64,000 nt of DNA, taken from assembly GCA_005406025.1 (NCBI GenBank), contig BGZK01001404.1, positions 62,001 to 126,000 on the forward strand. The letters run 5' to 3'. Below, one piece after another: positions 1 to 10,530 of the stretch. The notes beneath the pieces were generated by a model. That model was not told where the DNA came from and made no database searches. It worked only from the letters and a program-made list of their open reading frames with translations. The translations under genes were made by a program, and so were the position numbers. Source of the stretch: Eumeta japonica (Eukaryota; Arthropoda; Insecta; Lepidoptera; Psychidae). The stretch's first letter is position 1. Each line of letters opens with the position of its first letter.

Positions 1-1072
1 TTCTCAGCGAACTACATACTTGTTAACTAGTCTCAATAAGTTTTATTCATATTATCTTAATATATATAATTATTTAGTACGTGTGTTTGTCACCTAACTC
101 CTCCCTAAACGACTGGAGTGATTTGAATGAAATTGTGTGGCTATATTTATGAACGGTTTGAAAACACAATTAGACCCGATAGGTGGCGCTGCTGTCGGTA
201 CGTCACCAAATCTGTCACCTAATTTGCTGTACAAGAGAACATTACACAATTTTGAGCGGTACTTTTTATTGCCTAGCTAGAAATATTAGAAAACCATAAG
301 TTACCCGCATGTTTTTCATTTAGTTTGTTGATTAAATAATAGTTTGAAGTTACACATGGACGTCATTCAACCAATATTATGTTGCTAAGGTAAGCCGAAT
401 AAACTGTTACGCTGCTAACATGCGTTTGTTCTTGTCTATCACTTTGATATATGCCTTTGTTAGAAAGTGACCCAACCTATTATATTTAAATAGTTTTATG
501 TATGAGGGGATTAGTCACAATTTAGCAAGGAACGTCTATGTTTATACTGTTCAAGCTTTGTGAATTCATTTTGCGGCTTAGAAATATAAAAAAAAGAAAT
601 ATTTAGTATAGAAACCGTTTAATGTTTTGGTAGTTGACATACGGCATACATAATATACGCGCTATTCGCTTGCCTCATTGTCATTTATAAATTGAATGAA
701 TATTTATTATTGTTATATTATTTCTTATTTTGATGGATTTTTAAACATTTTAACAGTTTTATAAAAACACAGTTTTACTTTTGGTATAAGAGACGGTGAA
801 GTTTCTCTGTTAGTGATGATACATATATAAACAGATCAGTTGTTCTGTGTACGGTCTTGAGGTTCAAGCCTGAAAGTGATAAGCACTGTAAAATTACAAA
901 TGATTAAAAATTAAATTGACAATTGTCATATTAAAAAGTAAGCCAGAAAAGATAATTCATGATATCAAGAGTCGCCGCATTGAATGCGATGCCATTATTA
1001 TTATATCCCAATATCTTATTCATGGTGAAATGTGTGGCTTGGAAACGATAAATTACATAGAACACAAAAAAA
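1..1072. other. AT-rich stretch, no gene seen
   Basis: Non-coding AT-rich sequence. I see no convincing ORF or transposase motif. A GTAAGC splice-donor-like site occurs near 390, but no open frame leads into it. Confidence 0.5.
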
Positions 1073-1315
1073 ATGAAAGCAAGGGGTAACTTAAAAGAAT
1101 TTAAAGAAAGGCTTCTCGCCAGTACTTCTAAACTAGAAGACTTGGAAAAGATAGAAGAATTAAATAATTTAGAAATAGAAACAATAGCAAACAGTAAGTT
1201 ATCAAAAAATGATGACCACCGTAGATTCGTTAGAACTAGTTATGGAATCGCAAAATGGAAAAATTTTAATATAAATTTAAATATATTTAATGTGAAACTG
1301 CTATTCCGGACATAA
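1073..1315 (+). CDS. Unrecognised 80-aa ORF, possible exon
   Basis: I do not recognise this protein. The frame opens with a true ATG (1073) and runs 80 codons. Residues 1-40 are highly charged and Leu/Glu/Lys-rich (FKERLL, KLEDLEKIEELNNLE), as in an amphipathic helix or short coiled coil. An ACA|GTAAGTT splice-donor match sits at 1193/1194, so the real coding part may stop there at about residue 40 and continue in a distant exon. Codon use is AT-rich like the surroundings, so the coding signal is weak. It could be a decayed transposon ORF or chance. No neighbouring exon was found. Confidence 0.25.
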   Translation: MKARGNLKEFKERLLASTSKLEDLEKIEELNNLEIETIANSKLSKNDDHRRFVRTSYGIAKWKNFNINLNIFNVKLLFRT

Positions 1316-1735
1316 GTCTCATTATTATTGTGTTATTTTTTACCTTAATGTTAATATAACTCGGCTAATAACTAAACAAATTTATTAATTCTAAGGCGGT
1401 ACGAAGCTCGCCGAATCAATTAGTTTTTTATAAAACAGGACATCCAAATGATACATAATTATCGCCGCATTGAATGTGCATAAATATAGCTTAAAAACTC
1501 ACCATTGTATATGAACATGAGTAGGTTTTGATAGATATGTAGCAAAAATGGCAGCAAGCACGGAATCATGAATCTAATATCTCCGATTGCAAATAGTTAT
1601 TGAAAATTTTCGAAAATCGGGAAGTTATTGGTTTTCCCCTGTTTTTTGAAAATTGAGTTTTCATGAGATCTTGACGTTGTGAAGTCCTAGGAAGCTCCCC
1701 TGACGATTTTACGATGGTGTGTGTGCGTGCGGGCG
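1316..1735. other. No gene seen
   Basis: AT-rich non-coding DNA. The phrase CGCCGCATTGAATG occurs near 973 and again near 1464, which hints that the area holds pieces of an old repeat. Nothing further can be named. Confidence 0.4.
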
Positions 1736-1862
1736 CGCGTGAATGTGTGTTAATATTGCAACAGAACTCTGCTTCTGCCTTCGCATCTGCGGAAGTTATG
1801 TATGCCTTTTCGCTTTCGTTTCCGTTTCTGATTCCGCAAACTTTATAACAGAACTCTAAACG
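1736..1862. repeat. Degenerate pyrimidine-rich simple repeat
   Basis: The stretch carries imperfect six-base units of the TTTCGC/TTTCGT/TTCCGT type near 1806-1835. It is flanked by two copies of AACAGAACTCT, near 1759 and 1847. It starts with a GT/GC-rich alternating tract near 1720. It looks like an old microsatellite. Confidence 0.4.
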
Positions 1863-2154
1863 GAAGTCTACAGCGGAGAGAAAGGTAAAGTGCGGCCGGC
1901 GGGCCGGCGCGCGGCGGCCGGATTGGAGGCGGCGGACCAGGCAGTCATGCGTGCCAATGATATACGTACCCCCCGCATTTCGGGAGTGGGGCAGGAAGCA
2001 AACAAGAAACGTGTCACAGCGAGTTTGTTTATGTTTACTACATATTTTTTCAGTTCGTTATGCCATCACCGCGCCCCGTGACGTTGAGCGTAAGCGCGTA
2101 AATCTTATTTTGTTGTTTGTTTTGTTACTTAATAGATTTGTGTTTAGTGCAATT

Positions 2155-2373
2155 ATGAAACCAAATCCCATTAGGGACTATTTCGTTTAGATTAATGACT
2201 CAAGTGTCAGATGCAAACTCTGTAATAAAGTATATTTGCAAAAAGGCCGCACAACAACCGCTTTAAAAAGTCATTTAAAATCGATTCATGCCGAACAGTT
2301 TGGAGAGTATGAGAATTTAAATAATGCTGTTAAATTTTCATCGGAAAAGAAAAAACAAAAGGTCAGTGAATAT
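2155..2373 (+). pseudogene. BED-type zinc finger, N-terminus of hAT transposase
   Basis: Starting at the ATG at 2155, the frame reads a short N-terminus, one in-frame TAG (codon 12, near 2188), and then a BED finger. The finger has RCKLCNKVY followed by LKSHLKSIH, which supplies the C-x2-C and H-x4-H metal ligands. BED fingers bind DNA and head many hAT transposases and their domesticated ZBED relatives. The frame ends in a Lys-rich tail at AAAAG|GTCAGT (2373/2374), a plausible splice donor. The stop codon makes this copy inactive. Confidence 0.65.
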
Positions 2374-2404
2374 TTATTTATTACTCATCAACTTTGTGTA
2401 AGTT

Positions 2405-2530
2405 AGGTTGTGGCCTAGTGGCGTCTGAGCGCATCGTTCGGTCACGCAGGTTAAGCAAAATTTGCGCGGTCAGTCCTCGGATGGGTGGTATACGTTTAAG
2501 TCTTAGTCTAAATAAAGAACCTAATACAAT
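2405..2530 (+). mobile_element. SINE-like fragment with tRNA-type A box and 5S rRNA-like core
   Basis: The segment opens with TGGCCTAGTGG, which fits a tRNA A box. It continues with GGTTAAGCAAAATTTGCGCG and then GCGCGGTCAGTCCTCGGATG. The last two resemble the A box and C box of the internal promoter of 5S rRNA genes (known 5S: AAGTTAAGCAACG and GCGCGGTCAGTACTTGGATG). It ends in an AT-rich tail with AATAAA near 2509. It lies in the intron-like gap of the hAT remnant. It is too short and divergent to be a real 5S gene. Confidence 0.5.
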
Positions 2531-2587
2531 ATTATTTAAATTTGATTGATGCTTGAACAAGACTTTCTTTATTGTTTTGTTTTATAG

Positions 2588-3280
2588 GTGTTTTGTTTCG
2601 TAAAGTAATTTTTATTTATATGTTGTTCCGGGTTACTTTAACTCCAGCCGAAAACGCTAAAAGACAACATTACAACAAAGTCTACAAGTATATGATTATT
2701 GGGATTTATCACATCACAAATCTCAAGAAATGGATCGTACGATTGCTGAAATGATATTGCCCTTGAAAACTTACCCTTTACTTTTGTCGAGGGTATAGGA
2801 TTTCGTAGAGTAATGAACATTGCCCTTTCCAAGTACAAAATGAGAAGCCGTGATTTTTTTTTCTTCGTATGTGAGCGACATTTTGTACAATAGGTTGGCA
2901 AAGAAAACCAAAGATTTACTTCAAGAATTTGATAAGTTATCTTTTACAAGCGACATATGGTCGGAACTTTATTCTAGTGTTCCATTGCTTCGTTTAACTG
3001 CTCATGGGATTTCAAAGGATTTTCGCAAAAATCATGTAATTTAAAAATGTGAAGTCCTGGATGAACGTCATACAGGCACTATAATGTCAACAAAGTTTAA
3101 AACTACTCTTGAAGAATGGGAAATTGATCGCCAAATAGTTCACTGAATGGTTCGTGATCGTGGATCCAACATCATTAAAGCAATGTCAGGCTTTGAGGAT
3201 GTCAGTTACGAAATACACCAGATTCAACTTTGCATACGAGCTGGTGTTGAATCTCAAGAGTGGCTCCTACAATTTATTAC
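2588..3280 (+). pseudogene. hAT transposase body, broken
   Basis: A TTTTATAG acceptor-like site ends at about 2587. Downstream, pieces of a hAT transposase can be read across several frames: DRTIAEM (near 2730), a FFSSYVSDILYNRL segment (from 2861), DLLQEFDKLSFTSDIWS (2915-2965), and VRDRGSNIIKAMSGF (near 3150). These match the usual order in ZBED-like hAT proteins, where SDIWS and DRGSN are hallmark stretches around catalytic Asp residues. Multiple stop codons and frameshifts interrupt it. The C-terminal dimerisation domain is absent. Confidence 0.6.
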
Positions 3281-3282
3281 TA

Positions 3283-3960
3283 AAATGTCCCACACGAGCT
3301 CGTTGAAATCAATCTAATGAATCGTGTACTCTGGTGATTCTATTGAAACGTAATGAAACCGAACCGTTTTTGAAAAGATTGATCACTGATGATGAAACAT
3401 ATTACTTACGGCAGGAACGTCCGATAAATCATGGTCATTGGGCAAGAAAGCTTACAGACTATAGCGAAACCCGGGTTAGCTGGCAATAAGTGATGCTATG
3501 GATATAGTGGAATTGGAAGGGCATTATTCATTGTGAGCTTTTACCGCCGGGCAAATCCATAAATTTCGATGTTTATTGCCAACAGCTGATGAGACGCAAG
3601 CAACAAGTAGAGAAAAAATGGTCAGAATTGATTTACAGAAAGGGTCTGGTTTTCCACCATGATAACGCTAAACCACACACATCTTTTGCCACTCAGCAAA
3701 TATTGAGACAGTTTGATGAAAGTCTTAATGTATTTACCATATAGCTCTGACTGCACCCTCAGATTTTCAGCTGTTTCGATTTCTTTAGAATTTTTTAGGT
3801 AGTGTTACGTTGTCAGGAGAGGACTGCCGAAACTACTTGTCGCAGTTTTTTTGGTCAGAAGTCAGAAGTCTCAAAATTTCTACAGAAATGGGATTATGTC
3901 ACTACCTGTAAAATGACAAATTGTTGAACAAAATACCATGTATAGGCTATAGGTAAATAT
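3283..3960 (+). pseudogene. mariner transposase remnant, catalytic and C-terminal half
   Basis: The reading is PHELVEINLMN, then FLKRLITDDE (near 3370), then GIIHCELLPPGKSINFDVY (near 3520), then KGLVFHHDNAKPHTS (near 3640-3685), then PSDFQLFRFL (near 3755). These are the conserved blocks of mariner transposases. The three Asp of the D,D34D triad can be assigned to TDDE, HHDN and PSD. Several stops and frameshifts interrupt the chain, so it is dead. It abuts the truncated hAT remnant at about 3280. The DNA-binding N-terminus is missing from this copy. Confidence 0.8.
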
Positions 3961-4009
3961 AAATAAAATATGATGAAAAATTATTATGAATTTATTCTGA
4001 ATTTATTAT

Positions 4010-4660
4010 TACAAATTGATGGTTTTTCCCGGCGATAAAAGCTCATAATGAATAATTCCATTCCAATCCCACCATAAAAATAGCATCAACTTAATCCAGA
4101 ATTAGCTGTAGTTTATGGAGCCTTTTGATCATGATCTTTTTCGCATGTTATTGACGTGGATAATTCATTTTTCATCACCAGTGATCATTCATTTCAAAAA
4201 CTGTTTGGCTTCATTATTTTTCAAAATAAATTCATTAGATTTCTTTCAGTAAGCTCGTGTGGGACCCAAGTATCGAGCTTTTTTGTATGTCCATCTTTTT
4301 CAAGTGCGTCAAAACTGTTTTGTGGTCAATCCCCAGCTCTTCAGCTGTTTGATAAGAACTATTGTGCCGATTTTGTTCTACGTTTTCCAAAATGTCATCA
4401 ACTTTTCCGTAACAGGTCGACCAGAGCGAGGTTCGTCTTTAACATCAAAATTACTGGATTGAAAATGCTTAAACCAGTATTATGCTATTCTTAACAACAC
4501 AGTATTAAGTTTAAACATCAGAATTTTTTTTCGCTGATTGCGTCGCATTCTCTTTTTTTGTAATACAACTTCAAAACGTATTGAATTTCTACATTAGATT
4601 CACTTATTTTTGTGGACAGAAAAACATTAGAAATATGACGGAACATGGTTTTTACTTTTA
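4010..4660 (-). pseudogene. Second mariner remnant, N-terminal half, opposite strand
   Basis: Read from 4660 down to 4010 the strand encodes VEIQYVLKLYYKKREC (N-terminal helix-turn-helix start), then NFDVKDEPRSGRPVTEKVDD, then ELGIDHKTVLTHLKKM, then MITGDEK (first catalytic Asp), then WDWNGIIHYELLSPGKTIN. These are diagnostic mariner blocks. It has stops and frameshifts and lacks the second and third catalytic Asp. Near 4022-4060 it overlaps in content with the plus-strand remnant, so the two are separate copies meeting end to end, not one inverted element. Confidence 0.78.
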
Positions 4661-4904
4661 TTTTGTGGTTTTCTAAATGTCGTCCATTTAATGGTATCAA
4701 AACTTGCCGATAAAAACAGCACATCCAAAGAGATTTTACTGCAGCTTTTTATTTATAAAATACTTCTTCCTCGATCGTAATATCTACAAGTATTATGGAT
4801 TTTGGTCTGATGGTGGTAAAAGGCTACCAATGATATTATTATGATATACCTGTCTTATTTTAAACGTGGGCATAAAATTTCCATCCCTAATCTCTTTCGG
4901 CCCT
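4661..4904. other. Junction region between mariner and LINE remnants
   Basis: Non-coding sequence. It may include the degraded end of the minus-strand mariner (up to about 4740). The terminal inverted repeat could not be recognised. Confidence 0.3.
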
Positions 4905-5640
4905 TAGCTCTGTTAGATTTGCAATTAAAAAAATAAGAAATTTGTCCGATAATATAAGCACCAGATTGGTTTATTTTGACTGTTTCTATAGCTTGATGTC
5001 ATATGGTATCCTACTTTGGGGACATGCTGCGGATATTTTCAGAATTTTCGTTATGCAAAAGCGTGCCATGCAGCCAATTTACGGACTGGGTACTCATGTT
5101 TCTCTCAGAAGTGATTTTTGAGCAATACGAATTTTAACTATGGCATCACAGTTCAATTACAGAATTTAATATGATTTTAAAAAAGTTAGAACATTTTAAT
5201 TAAAATAATGATAGACATAATTTCATTACTAGAAATAAAAATAAACTGTGTTTACATGTTAGTCGACTGCATAGGATTGCAAATTCATTTAGGGGGCTCA
5301 GTTTGCGCATGTTCAATAATATCCCTTTTAATATACAAAATTTATCTTTATACAATCTCTGAATATTTAGAGGTTAAGTGAACATAATGAGTTGAACTGC
5401 AGGTTTTTCCTGCAATAATTTTATAAATGATCGTATTTCTATATAATTGGTTTTAAAAGAGCTATCCTTAAGTTTTCTATTCGTTCTTCTTGAAAGATAA
5501 CTACGAACGAGTGGTAATTAAAAAAGTGAAACTTATAAAAAAAAATAATTTAAAAACTGTATTTTTTTAAAATATGACATATTCCAAGGTTTATATTATG
5601 AAGTAAGTAATAAAGATATTTTGAATTGGAATAAATGATA
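4905..5640 (+). mobile_element. 5'-truncated LINE remnant, relative of the 6-10.7 kb LINE, plus strand
   Basis: The sequence encodes the C-terminal part of the same reverse transcriptase ORF found at 6290-7162 on the other strand. It reads RLVYFDCFYSLMSYGILLWG and QKRAMQPIYGLGTHVSLRSD, against RLVYFGCFHSLMSYDILLWG and QKQAVRAIYKLGPRTSLRNK in the better copy. It has several stops. The 3' end carries an AATAAAGATATTTTGAATT tail near 5608-5630, like the tail of the other copy. A 3'-UTR hairpin at about 5480-5512 is also shared. Loss of the 5' part is usual for target-primed LINE insertion. Confidence 0.75.
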
Positions 5641-6054
5641 CTAAATACTACATTTTTTAATGCCAACAACTTAATCATTAGCATGCACTGATATTATAAA
5701 GAAGAAAGACTTGTTTGGAAAATTGTTTGTGATGGATAAACTCAAAAACTACTTAACCGATTGTAAAAATTTTTTCTCTTATAGAAAGCTAAATTATCCT
5801 AGCGTAACATTAGCTATATTTTATTAAAAAATGAGATTCATACGAAAATAACAATAATGTAACACAAGATGTCTATAATGGTAACCCTATACAAGTTTGC
5901 AATAAGTACTCATAATTAACTATAAAAAAAGTTAGCGAGGTCTATATTTATAAGTATTATAGTTGAGGAACAATAACCCATATTTGTTCAAATTAATCCA
6001 TTAAAACACTAGTAAGATAAAAAATCTTAACATTCGTATCGTGATTATTAATCA
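5641..6054. other. AT-rich spacer between two LINE copies
   Basis: No ORF or motif seen. It separates two LINE copies whose 3' ends point toward each other. Confidence 0.4.
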
Positions 6055-6151
6055 AATTCAAATTCAAAATATCTTTATTTCATAGGTTACAAAATAACAT
6101 TTGATAATTTTTTATTATTTTTTGCGAATTTACACTTTACTTTACTTTACT

Positions 6152-6190
6152 GCTCGTTCGGAAGGCAGTTTTCCCACAAGAAGAACGAGC
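6152..6190 (-). other. 3'-UTR hairpin of the LINE
   Basis: GCTCGTTC at 6152-6159 pairs with GAACGAGC at 6183-6190, leaving a 23-nt loop. The truncated plus-strand copy keeps a matching hairpin at about 5480-5512. Non-LTR reverse transcriptases often recognise 3'-UTR structures of their own RNA, so this may be the RT binding site (inference). Confidence 0.5.
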
Positions 6191-6289
6191 AAGAAACTTA
6201 AGGGTAGCTCTTTTCTAATTTGCACATACATAGCCAAAACAAATACGGAACCATTAAGAATGACACAGCCCGGTAAGAAGTCGAGCCGC

Positions 6290-8440
6290 TTATGCCCATT
6301 GATTTTTGTCTTCTAAATATTCAGAAATTGCATTGTACCCTTTTCTACTGAGTGATTGTTTAATAACACTCTTAAATTTATGTAGGGGTAAATCTTGTAT
6401 ATCTATAGGAACCTTATTGAATAGGCGCACACACAGCCCTCTAAATGAATTTGAGACTTTACTTAGTCGACAAACATGTGAATTCAGTTTATTTTTATTT
6501 CTGGTATTGAGATTATGTCGACTACTATTTCTTTTAATCATTTCTAAATTTTTTTTTACATGTAATAAATTTTCATAAATGAATTGAGATACCAGGGTTA
6601 AAATTCCAATTTCCTTAAACTTATTTCTAAGGGATGTACGAGGTCCGAGCTTGTAAATTGCGCGAACGGCCTGCTTCTGCAGCACGAAAATTTTCTGAAT
6701 ATCCGCGGCGTTTCCCCAGAGCAAGATGTCATACGACATCAGACTATGGAAACAGCCAAAATAAACCAATCTGGCAGTTTTGACGTCAGATAAATTTCTC
6801 ATTTTTTTGGCAGCATAGGCGGCAGAGCTAAGCCTTTTCGCCAACCTACTTATATGAGGACCCCATTGAAGCCTGTTATCCAAAGTAATTCCTAGGAACA
6901 CTGTAGAATTAACAAACTCCAATTCTTTGTTGCGTACTGAAATAGTTCCGGATCCATGTCTCACATTTGGAAGTGAGAAACTTATACATTTTGTTTTCAT
7001 TTCATTAAGAAGTAAATTATTTGCAGTAAACCATTTCTCTACCTTAGAGATAGCATTGTTCACATCGTCATAAGTGGGCTGTTGTCTTTTAACTTTGAAT
7101 AACAAAGAAGTATCATCTGCAAACAGTACTATCTCATGAGCATCCTTAACAAAGCTAGGCAAATCATTTATGTAGATTAAAAAGAGAAAGGGACCAAGAA
7201 TTGATCCCTACGGCACACCCATGTGAACTATAGATCCAGACGATTTCTTACCATTGACATCAACCCTCTGAACCCTGTTACTCAAATACGACTTCAGAAG
7301 GTCGAGTGCCCGATCTGTTACTGCATAGTGACGTAGTTGCCCCATCAGAGTTTCATAATGAACACAATCAAAAGCCTTGGAAAGATCGCAAAATATACTA
7401 ATTGCATCTCGCGAATCCTCCCAGGCTCCAAAAATATGTTGCACAAGCTCAACGCCAGCATAGATTTTTGAGCGACCCCGAGTAAAACCGAATTGTTTAT
7501 TTGACATTAATTTATTGGTATAAAATGTACTAACAACTGCTTTAGGATTAATTTTTCGAATATTTTGCTAAGTGACGGTAGTATAGATATGGGTCTAAAG
7601 TTATTGGGACTTGATGCACTACCGCCTTTAAATAATGGAATTACTTTACTATCTTTCATCAAATCGGGAAACACCCCATCATCTAAACACTTATTAAATA
7701 TAAACGCCAAATGTGGCGCAATATAATCTATAATTGAGTTTACAATTATAATAGAAAGACCATGAATGTCAGCAGTTCTCTTCATGTCTAGAGATTTAAA
7801 CGTTTTGATAACTTCTTCAGAACTCACATGTTTACATTTAAATTCCAAATTAATATCACAAATCGAACTATTATTCCTCAGTGATGATTCGGCAAGAGCG
7901 GGAGATGAGTTAAGATAACTCCTAATTAAAACAGGAATGTCGGTAAAGAACGTTTCAAAGGCCTTAGCAACCTCCGTGTCTTCATTCAAGGTTTTGTCAT
8001 CTAACTTAAGTTTAAAGTCAATAACTCGACCCTAATTTTTCCAGTCTCGTTCTTTATGACACCCCAAGTCGTTTTCATAACATTATTACTGTTTTTATTT
8101 TACTATTTATGTGTTTGGCTTTAGCCGCGATGCAAACACGTTTAATAATTTTTGAGTATTTTGTTATATATTTGGCAAACTCTCGCTATTATTAAAGTCC
8201 TCTCGTCATAAAGCTCATACAGTCTTCTTCTACTTTTATAAATTCCCACTGTTGCCCAATCGCTAAATGATATTTTTTTATTTATTTTAACATTTTTCAC
8301 TTTAAATACATTATCATATTCCGTTTTTATCACGTTAAACATTAAATTATACATCTCATTGGAATCGTCACAGCACTGAAACTCCAGAACTCTCCGTATG
8401 ATATTTTCTTTAAATTGAATTAGGCGCTTTTCGTTCACCG
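6290..8440 (-). pseudogene. LINE ORF2, reverse transcriptase part
   Basis: Reading down the minus strand: an EN-RT linker (8438-8142), then the RT fingers with SKVIPLFKGG and NNFRPISILPSLSKIFEKLI (near 7600), then palm motifs KQFGFTRGRS, FCDLSKAFDCVHYETL, GVP-stop-GSILGPFLFLIYINDL, and the catalytic IVLFADDTSLLF (7080-7120). A thumb region and the C-terminal block RLVYFGCFHSLMSY follow. The enzyme would copy the element RNA at a nicked target. Breaks: further stops in the linker; a single-base deletion in an A-run near 7525 shifts frame; a TAG at 7208-7210 replaces the Gln of GVPQGS. Downstream of that TAG the frame is open to 6290. The FADD catalytic pair is intact. Confidence 0.85.
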
Positions 8441-8579
8441 GTACACAAATTATGTTTCTTTTAAGATTTTTGTTAACCGATATTCCAAAAGACGCAAATT
8501 GACCGCTGTGGTCTGATTTTAAATTTTGAATTATAGATTTCTCCTGTGGTTCAATATTTGTATAGATGTTGTCGATACA

Positions 8580-9171
8580 AGTTTCACAGTTAGAAGATAT
8601 CCTCGTCGGAACTAAAAGAGATAGACAGATTATAACAGCCGAAAAACTCCACTGGCATCCAGTAAATCTACATTAAAGTCTCCACATATTGCTATTTGTT
8701 TACTTTTATCACTAATTTTACATAAAGCTTGATCCATTACAGACTCAAATAATTCATAGGAGGAATGAGGGTCTGTATACGCTCATTACAACTAGCCGCT
8801 CGAGCTCCACACAGGCTATTTCATAACTCGCTCAATAGAAAGGCTCACAATATCCGTTCTTTCCTTAAACTTTAAATTATTCCTATTAATATTAAGGATC
8901 CGCCACGTATTGATCTCTCTCTGCTGAAGGAGCTAGCGACCTGGTGATTGACAAAACCAAATTGGAGCTGGTAGTTCCTGAGCCAATGTTCCGTAATACA
9001 TAAAATATCAATATTAAGATAGCTCATAAATAGTTCAATCTCCAGCTCCTTATTTTGCATACCTTGAATATTTTGATGCACCAGGTTGAGAATACATTGA
9101 TCTTTATTATTGTTTTTACATATGCTATTATTATTTACATTTATATATGCGGCCCTAATTTTATACGACAT
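8580..9171 (-). pseudogene. LINE ORF2, APE-type endonuclease
   Basis: The frame from an ATG at 9171 reads NLVHQNIQGMQNKELEIELF and then ILCITEHWL. These contain the conserved Asn and Glu that bind the metal in apurinic-type endonucleases. After a break at about 8780-8870 the domain resumes with ICGDFNVDLLDASG (near 8665), then TCIDNIYTN, and the C-terminal SDHSGQ at about 8500-8515, just beyond this interval. All main catalytic motifs (NIQ, TEHW, GDFNVD, SDH) can be found, but not in one frame. The enzyme would nick the chromosomal target to prime reverse transcription. Confidence 0.8.
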
Positions 9172-9272
9172 AATGCTTGAGCCACTCTCTGTTATCTTAT
9201 CATTAGTGTTAAAGTTATTTGAAACTAATTGTGTAAATTCATTATTACCGAGAGAATCCTGTTTGCTCTTAT

Positions 9273-9963
9273 TTACTGAATTAAGTGAATCAGGTTTTCT
9301 CTTTGTCGTAGCTGCCCGTTTAAATCCGTAGAACTCTGAACAATATCATATCCCACAGATTCAAGCGAGCCACCGTCGTTCTTAGAACTAAGTCCTGCTG
9401 TATTATATAATATAGCAGAACGTATATTAAAGGCTAATAATTTAGCCAAATGTCGCTTAAAATAATTTAATAGGAACATCCTATCCTTTGTCAAAATAAT
9501 ATTATAATTAAATTTATTTATGTCGAAAAAATACATATTTGCATCACTATGACGCCATGTCATGTTGTACATTAAAATATTCAATTTATGGGCATGGTTA
9601 AGTTGCTTCTCCGTTAATCCACTAGCAAACGGAAAAACACATTTATTACAAAAATAATTTATTACTATTTTGATTGGACCACTCTAGGAGGCGGGTAAAC
9701 GCAACAATAATTTCTTTTCTTTTTAAACCAAAACAATTTCCAACTAATATAATTATTGTTGTGTTTTTGTTATGTGTATGATTTAAAATTTTGTTAAGAA
9801 TGTTATTATATGAAGCACCAGGCATGCAAATATTCGTTACCCGGTGATTCATATAACCGCTCAACATAGGGCCCAATCCGATACCTAATTCGTCAGAATA
9901 GATTACGGTCTCGTTCTCATTATTTGTAACGGCGTGGAGTGCACTGGTCACACTTTCAGGCAT
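9273..9963 (-). pseudogene. LINE ORF1, SGNH-hydrolase-like domain
   Basis: Downstream of the coiled-coil part, the minus strand reads VIYSDELGIGLGPMLSGYM, then TNICMPGASYNNILNKI, then TTIIILVGNCFGLKRKEI. After one frameshift near 9650 it continues with LNHAHKLNILMYNMTWRHSD and FFDINKFNYNIILTKDR. The pattern (short strand then xxD, a Gly block, a GN block, a late Asp/His region) fits the SGNH/GDSL esterase-like fold known from ORF1 of CR1-type LINEs. The usual GDS serine block is SDE here, so catalysis is doubtful in this copy. The fold assignment is inference from motif spacing. Confidence 0.55.
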
Positions 9964-9978
9964 GCTTGCATTTTGTTG

Positions 9979-10530
9979 TTAAGAAATACTCTGCTCGGTT
10001 TTTTTATTGGAAGCTGTGCAATCCAAACCATCATCCGACATGTCGCTATTTAATTTAATATCTGAAGTGTAATTAAAATTGCGCGGCTCAATCCGGGCAG
10101 ATAATTCTGCTAGACTATTTTGTAAGCGACCCATTTGGTCCTGCAGACTTTGACACTCAGAATCTCTTTCGAATAATTTTGTTTCATAATTATTTATAGA
10201 TTTGAGTAAATCTATATTTTTCCTTTTGTAATTATTTTTTTTGTGACTCAAGTTTAATTGTCTAATCATTTTTTTGGAACGTCTGATAAACTTATTCAGT
10301 TTAAAAAATTTTTTACTTTGTTTACTACTACTTGAGTAAAAGAAATATTGCTTCCGATTATCAAGTCGTGCAGTACTGTCCAGCAACGAATCACACAATC
10401 TAACGGTCTCATTCACTCGGCATAGATCCAATTCATGCTGCAATTTCTCCATATTTATATTATACCTCCTCTTGAAGCACTTGAATCTGCAGCAGTGACT
10501 TCCTTCCAGTGAAGTGAAATCCTTATCCAA
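9979..10530 (-). pseudogene. LINE ORF1, N-terminal basic/coiled-coil region
   Basis: The open stretch of 183 codons begins with a Cys/Arg/Lys-rich segment (CCRFKCFKRRYNINMEKLQ), goes through KKFFKLNKFIRRSKKMIRQL, and then has a coiled-coil-like segment ERDSECQSLQDQMGRLQNSL. It ends at a TAA (9979-9981). The SGNH-like domain follows in the same frame, so ORF1 was one protein of roughly 450-480 aa broken by this stop. ORF1 proteins bind element RNA and form trimers through coiled coils (known for the class). No ATG opens the frame at 10530 (TTG there), so the true start is uncertain. Confidence 0.65.

Larger units (their letters stand above)
1880..3282 (+). mobile_element. Decayed hAT-family (ZBED-type) transposon
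   Basis: This is a remnant of a hAT DNA transposon. It holds a BED zinc finger (2155-2361), an intron-like gap with a SINE in it (2374-2587), and a broken transposase body (about 2700-3280). The GC-rich block at about 1890-1935 may be its 5' region. Terminal inverted repeats and the 8-bp target duplication expected of hAT elements were not found. The body stops at about 3280, where a mariner remnant begins, so mariner insertion probably cut the 3' part away. Confidence 0.65.

Noticed and set aside
2405..2500. True 5S rRNA gene
   Set aside because: Only the promoter core is similar; the rest of the 5S sequence is absent and the head is tRNA-like.
2638..2901. 87-aa minus-strand ORF
   Set aside because: It is antisense to the hAT transposase body, whose motifs are clear on the plus strand.
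4156..4494. 112-aa plus-strand ORF
   Set aside because: It is the antisense of the minus-strand mariner N-terminus, which carries the family motifs.
9110..9331. 73-aa plus-strand ORF
   Set aside because: Antisense of the LINE endonuclease and ORF1.
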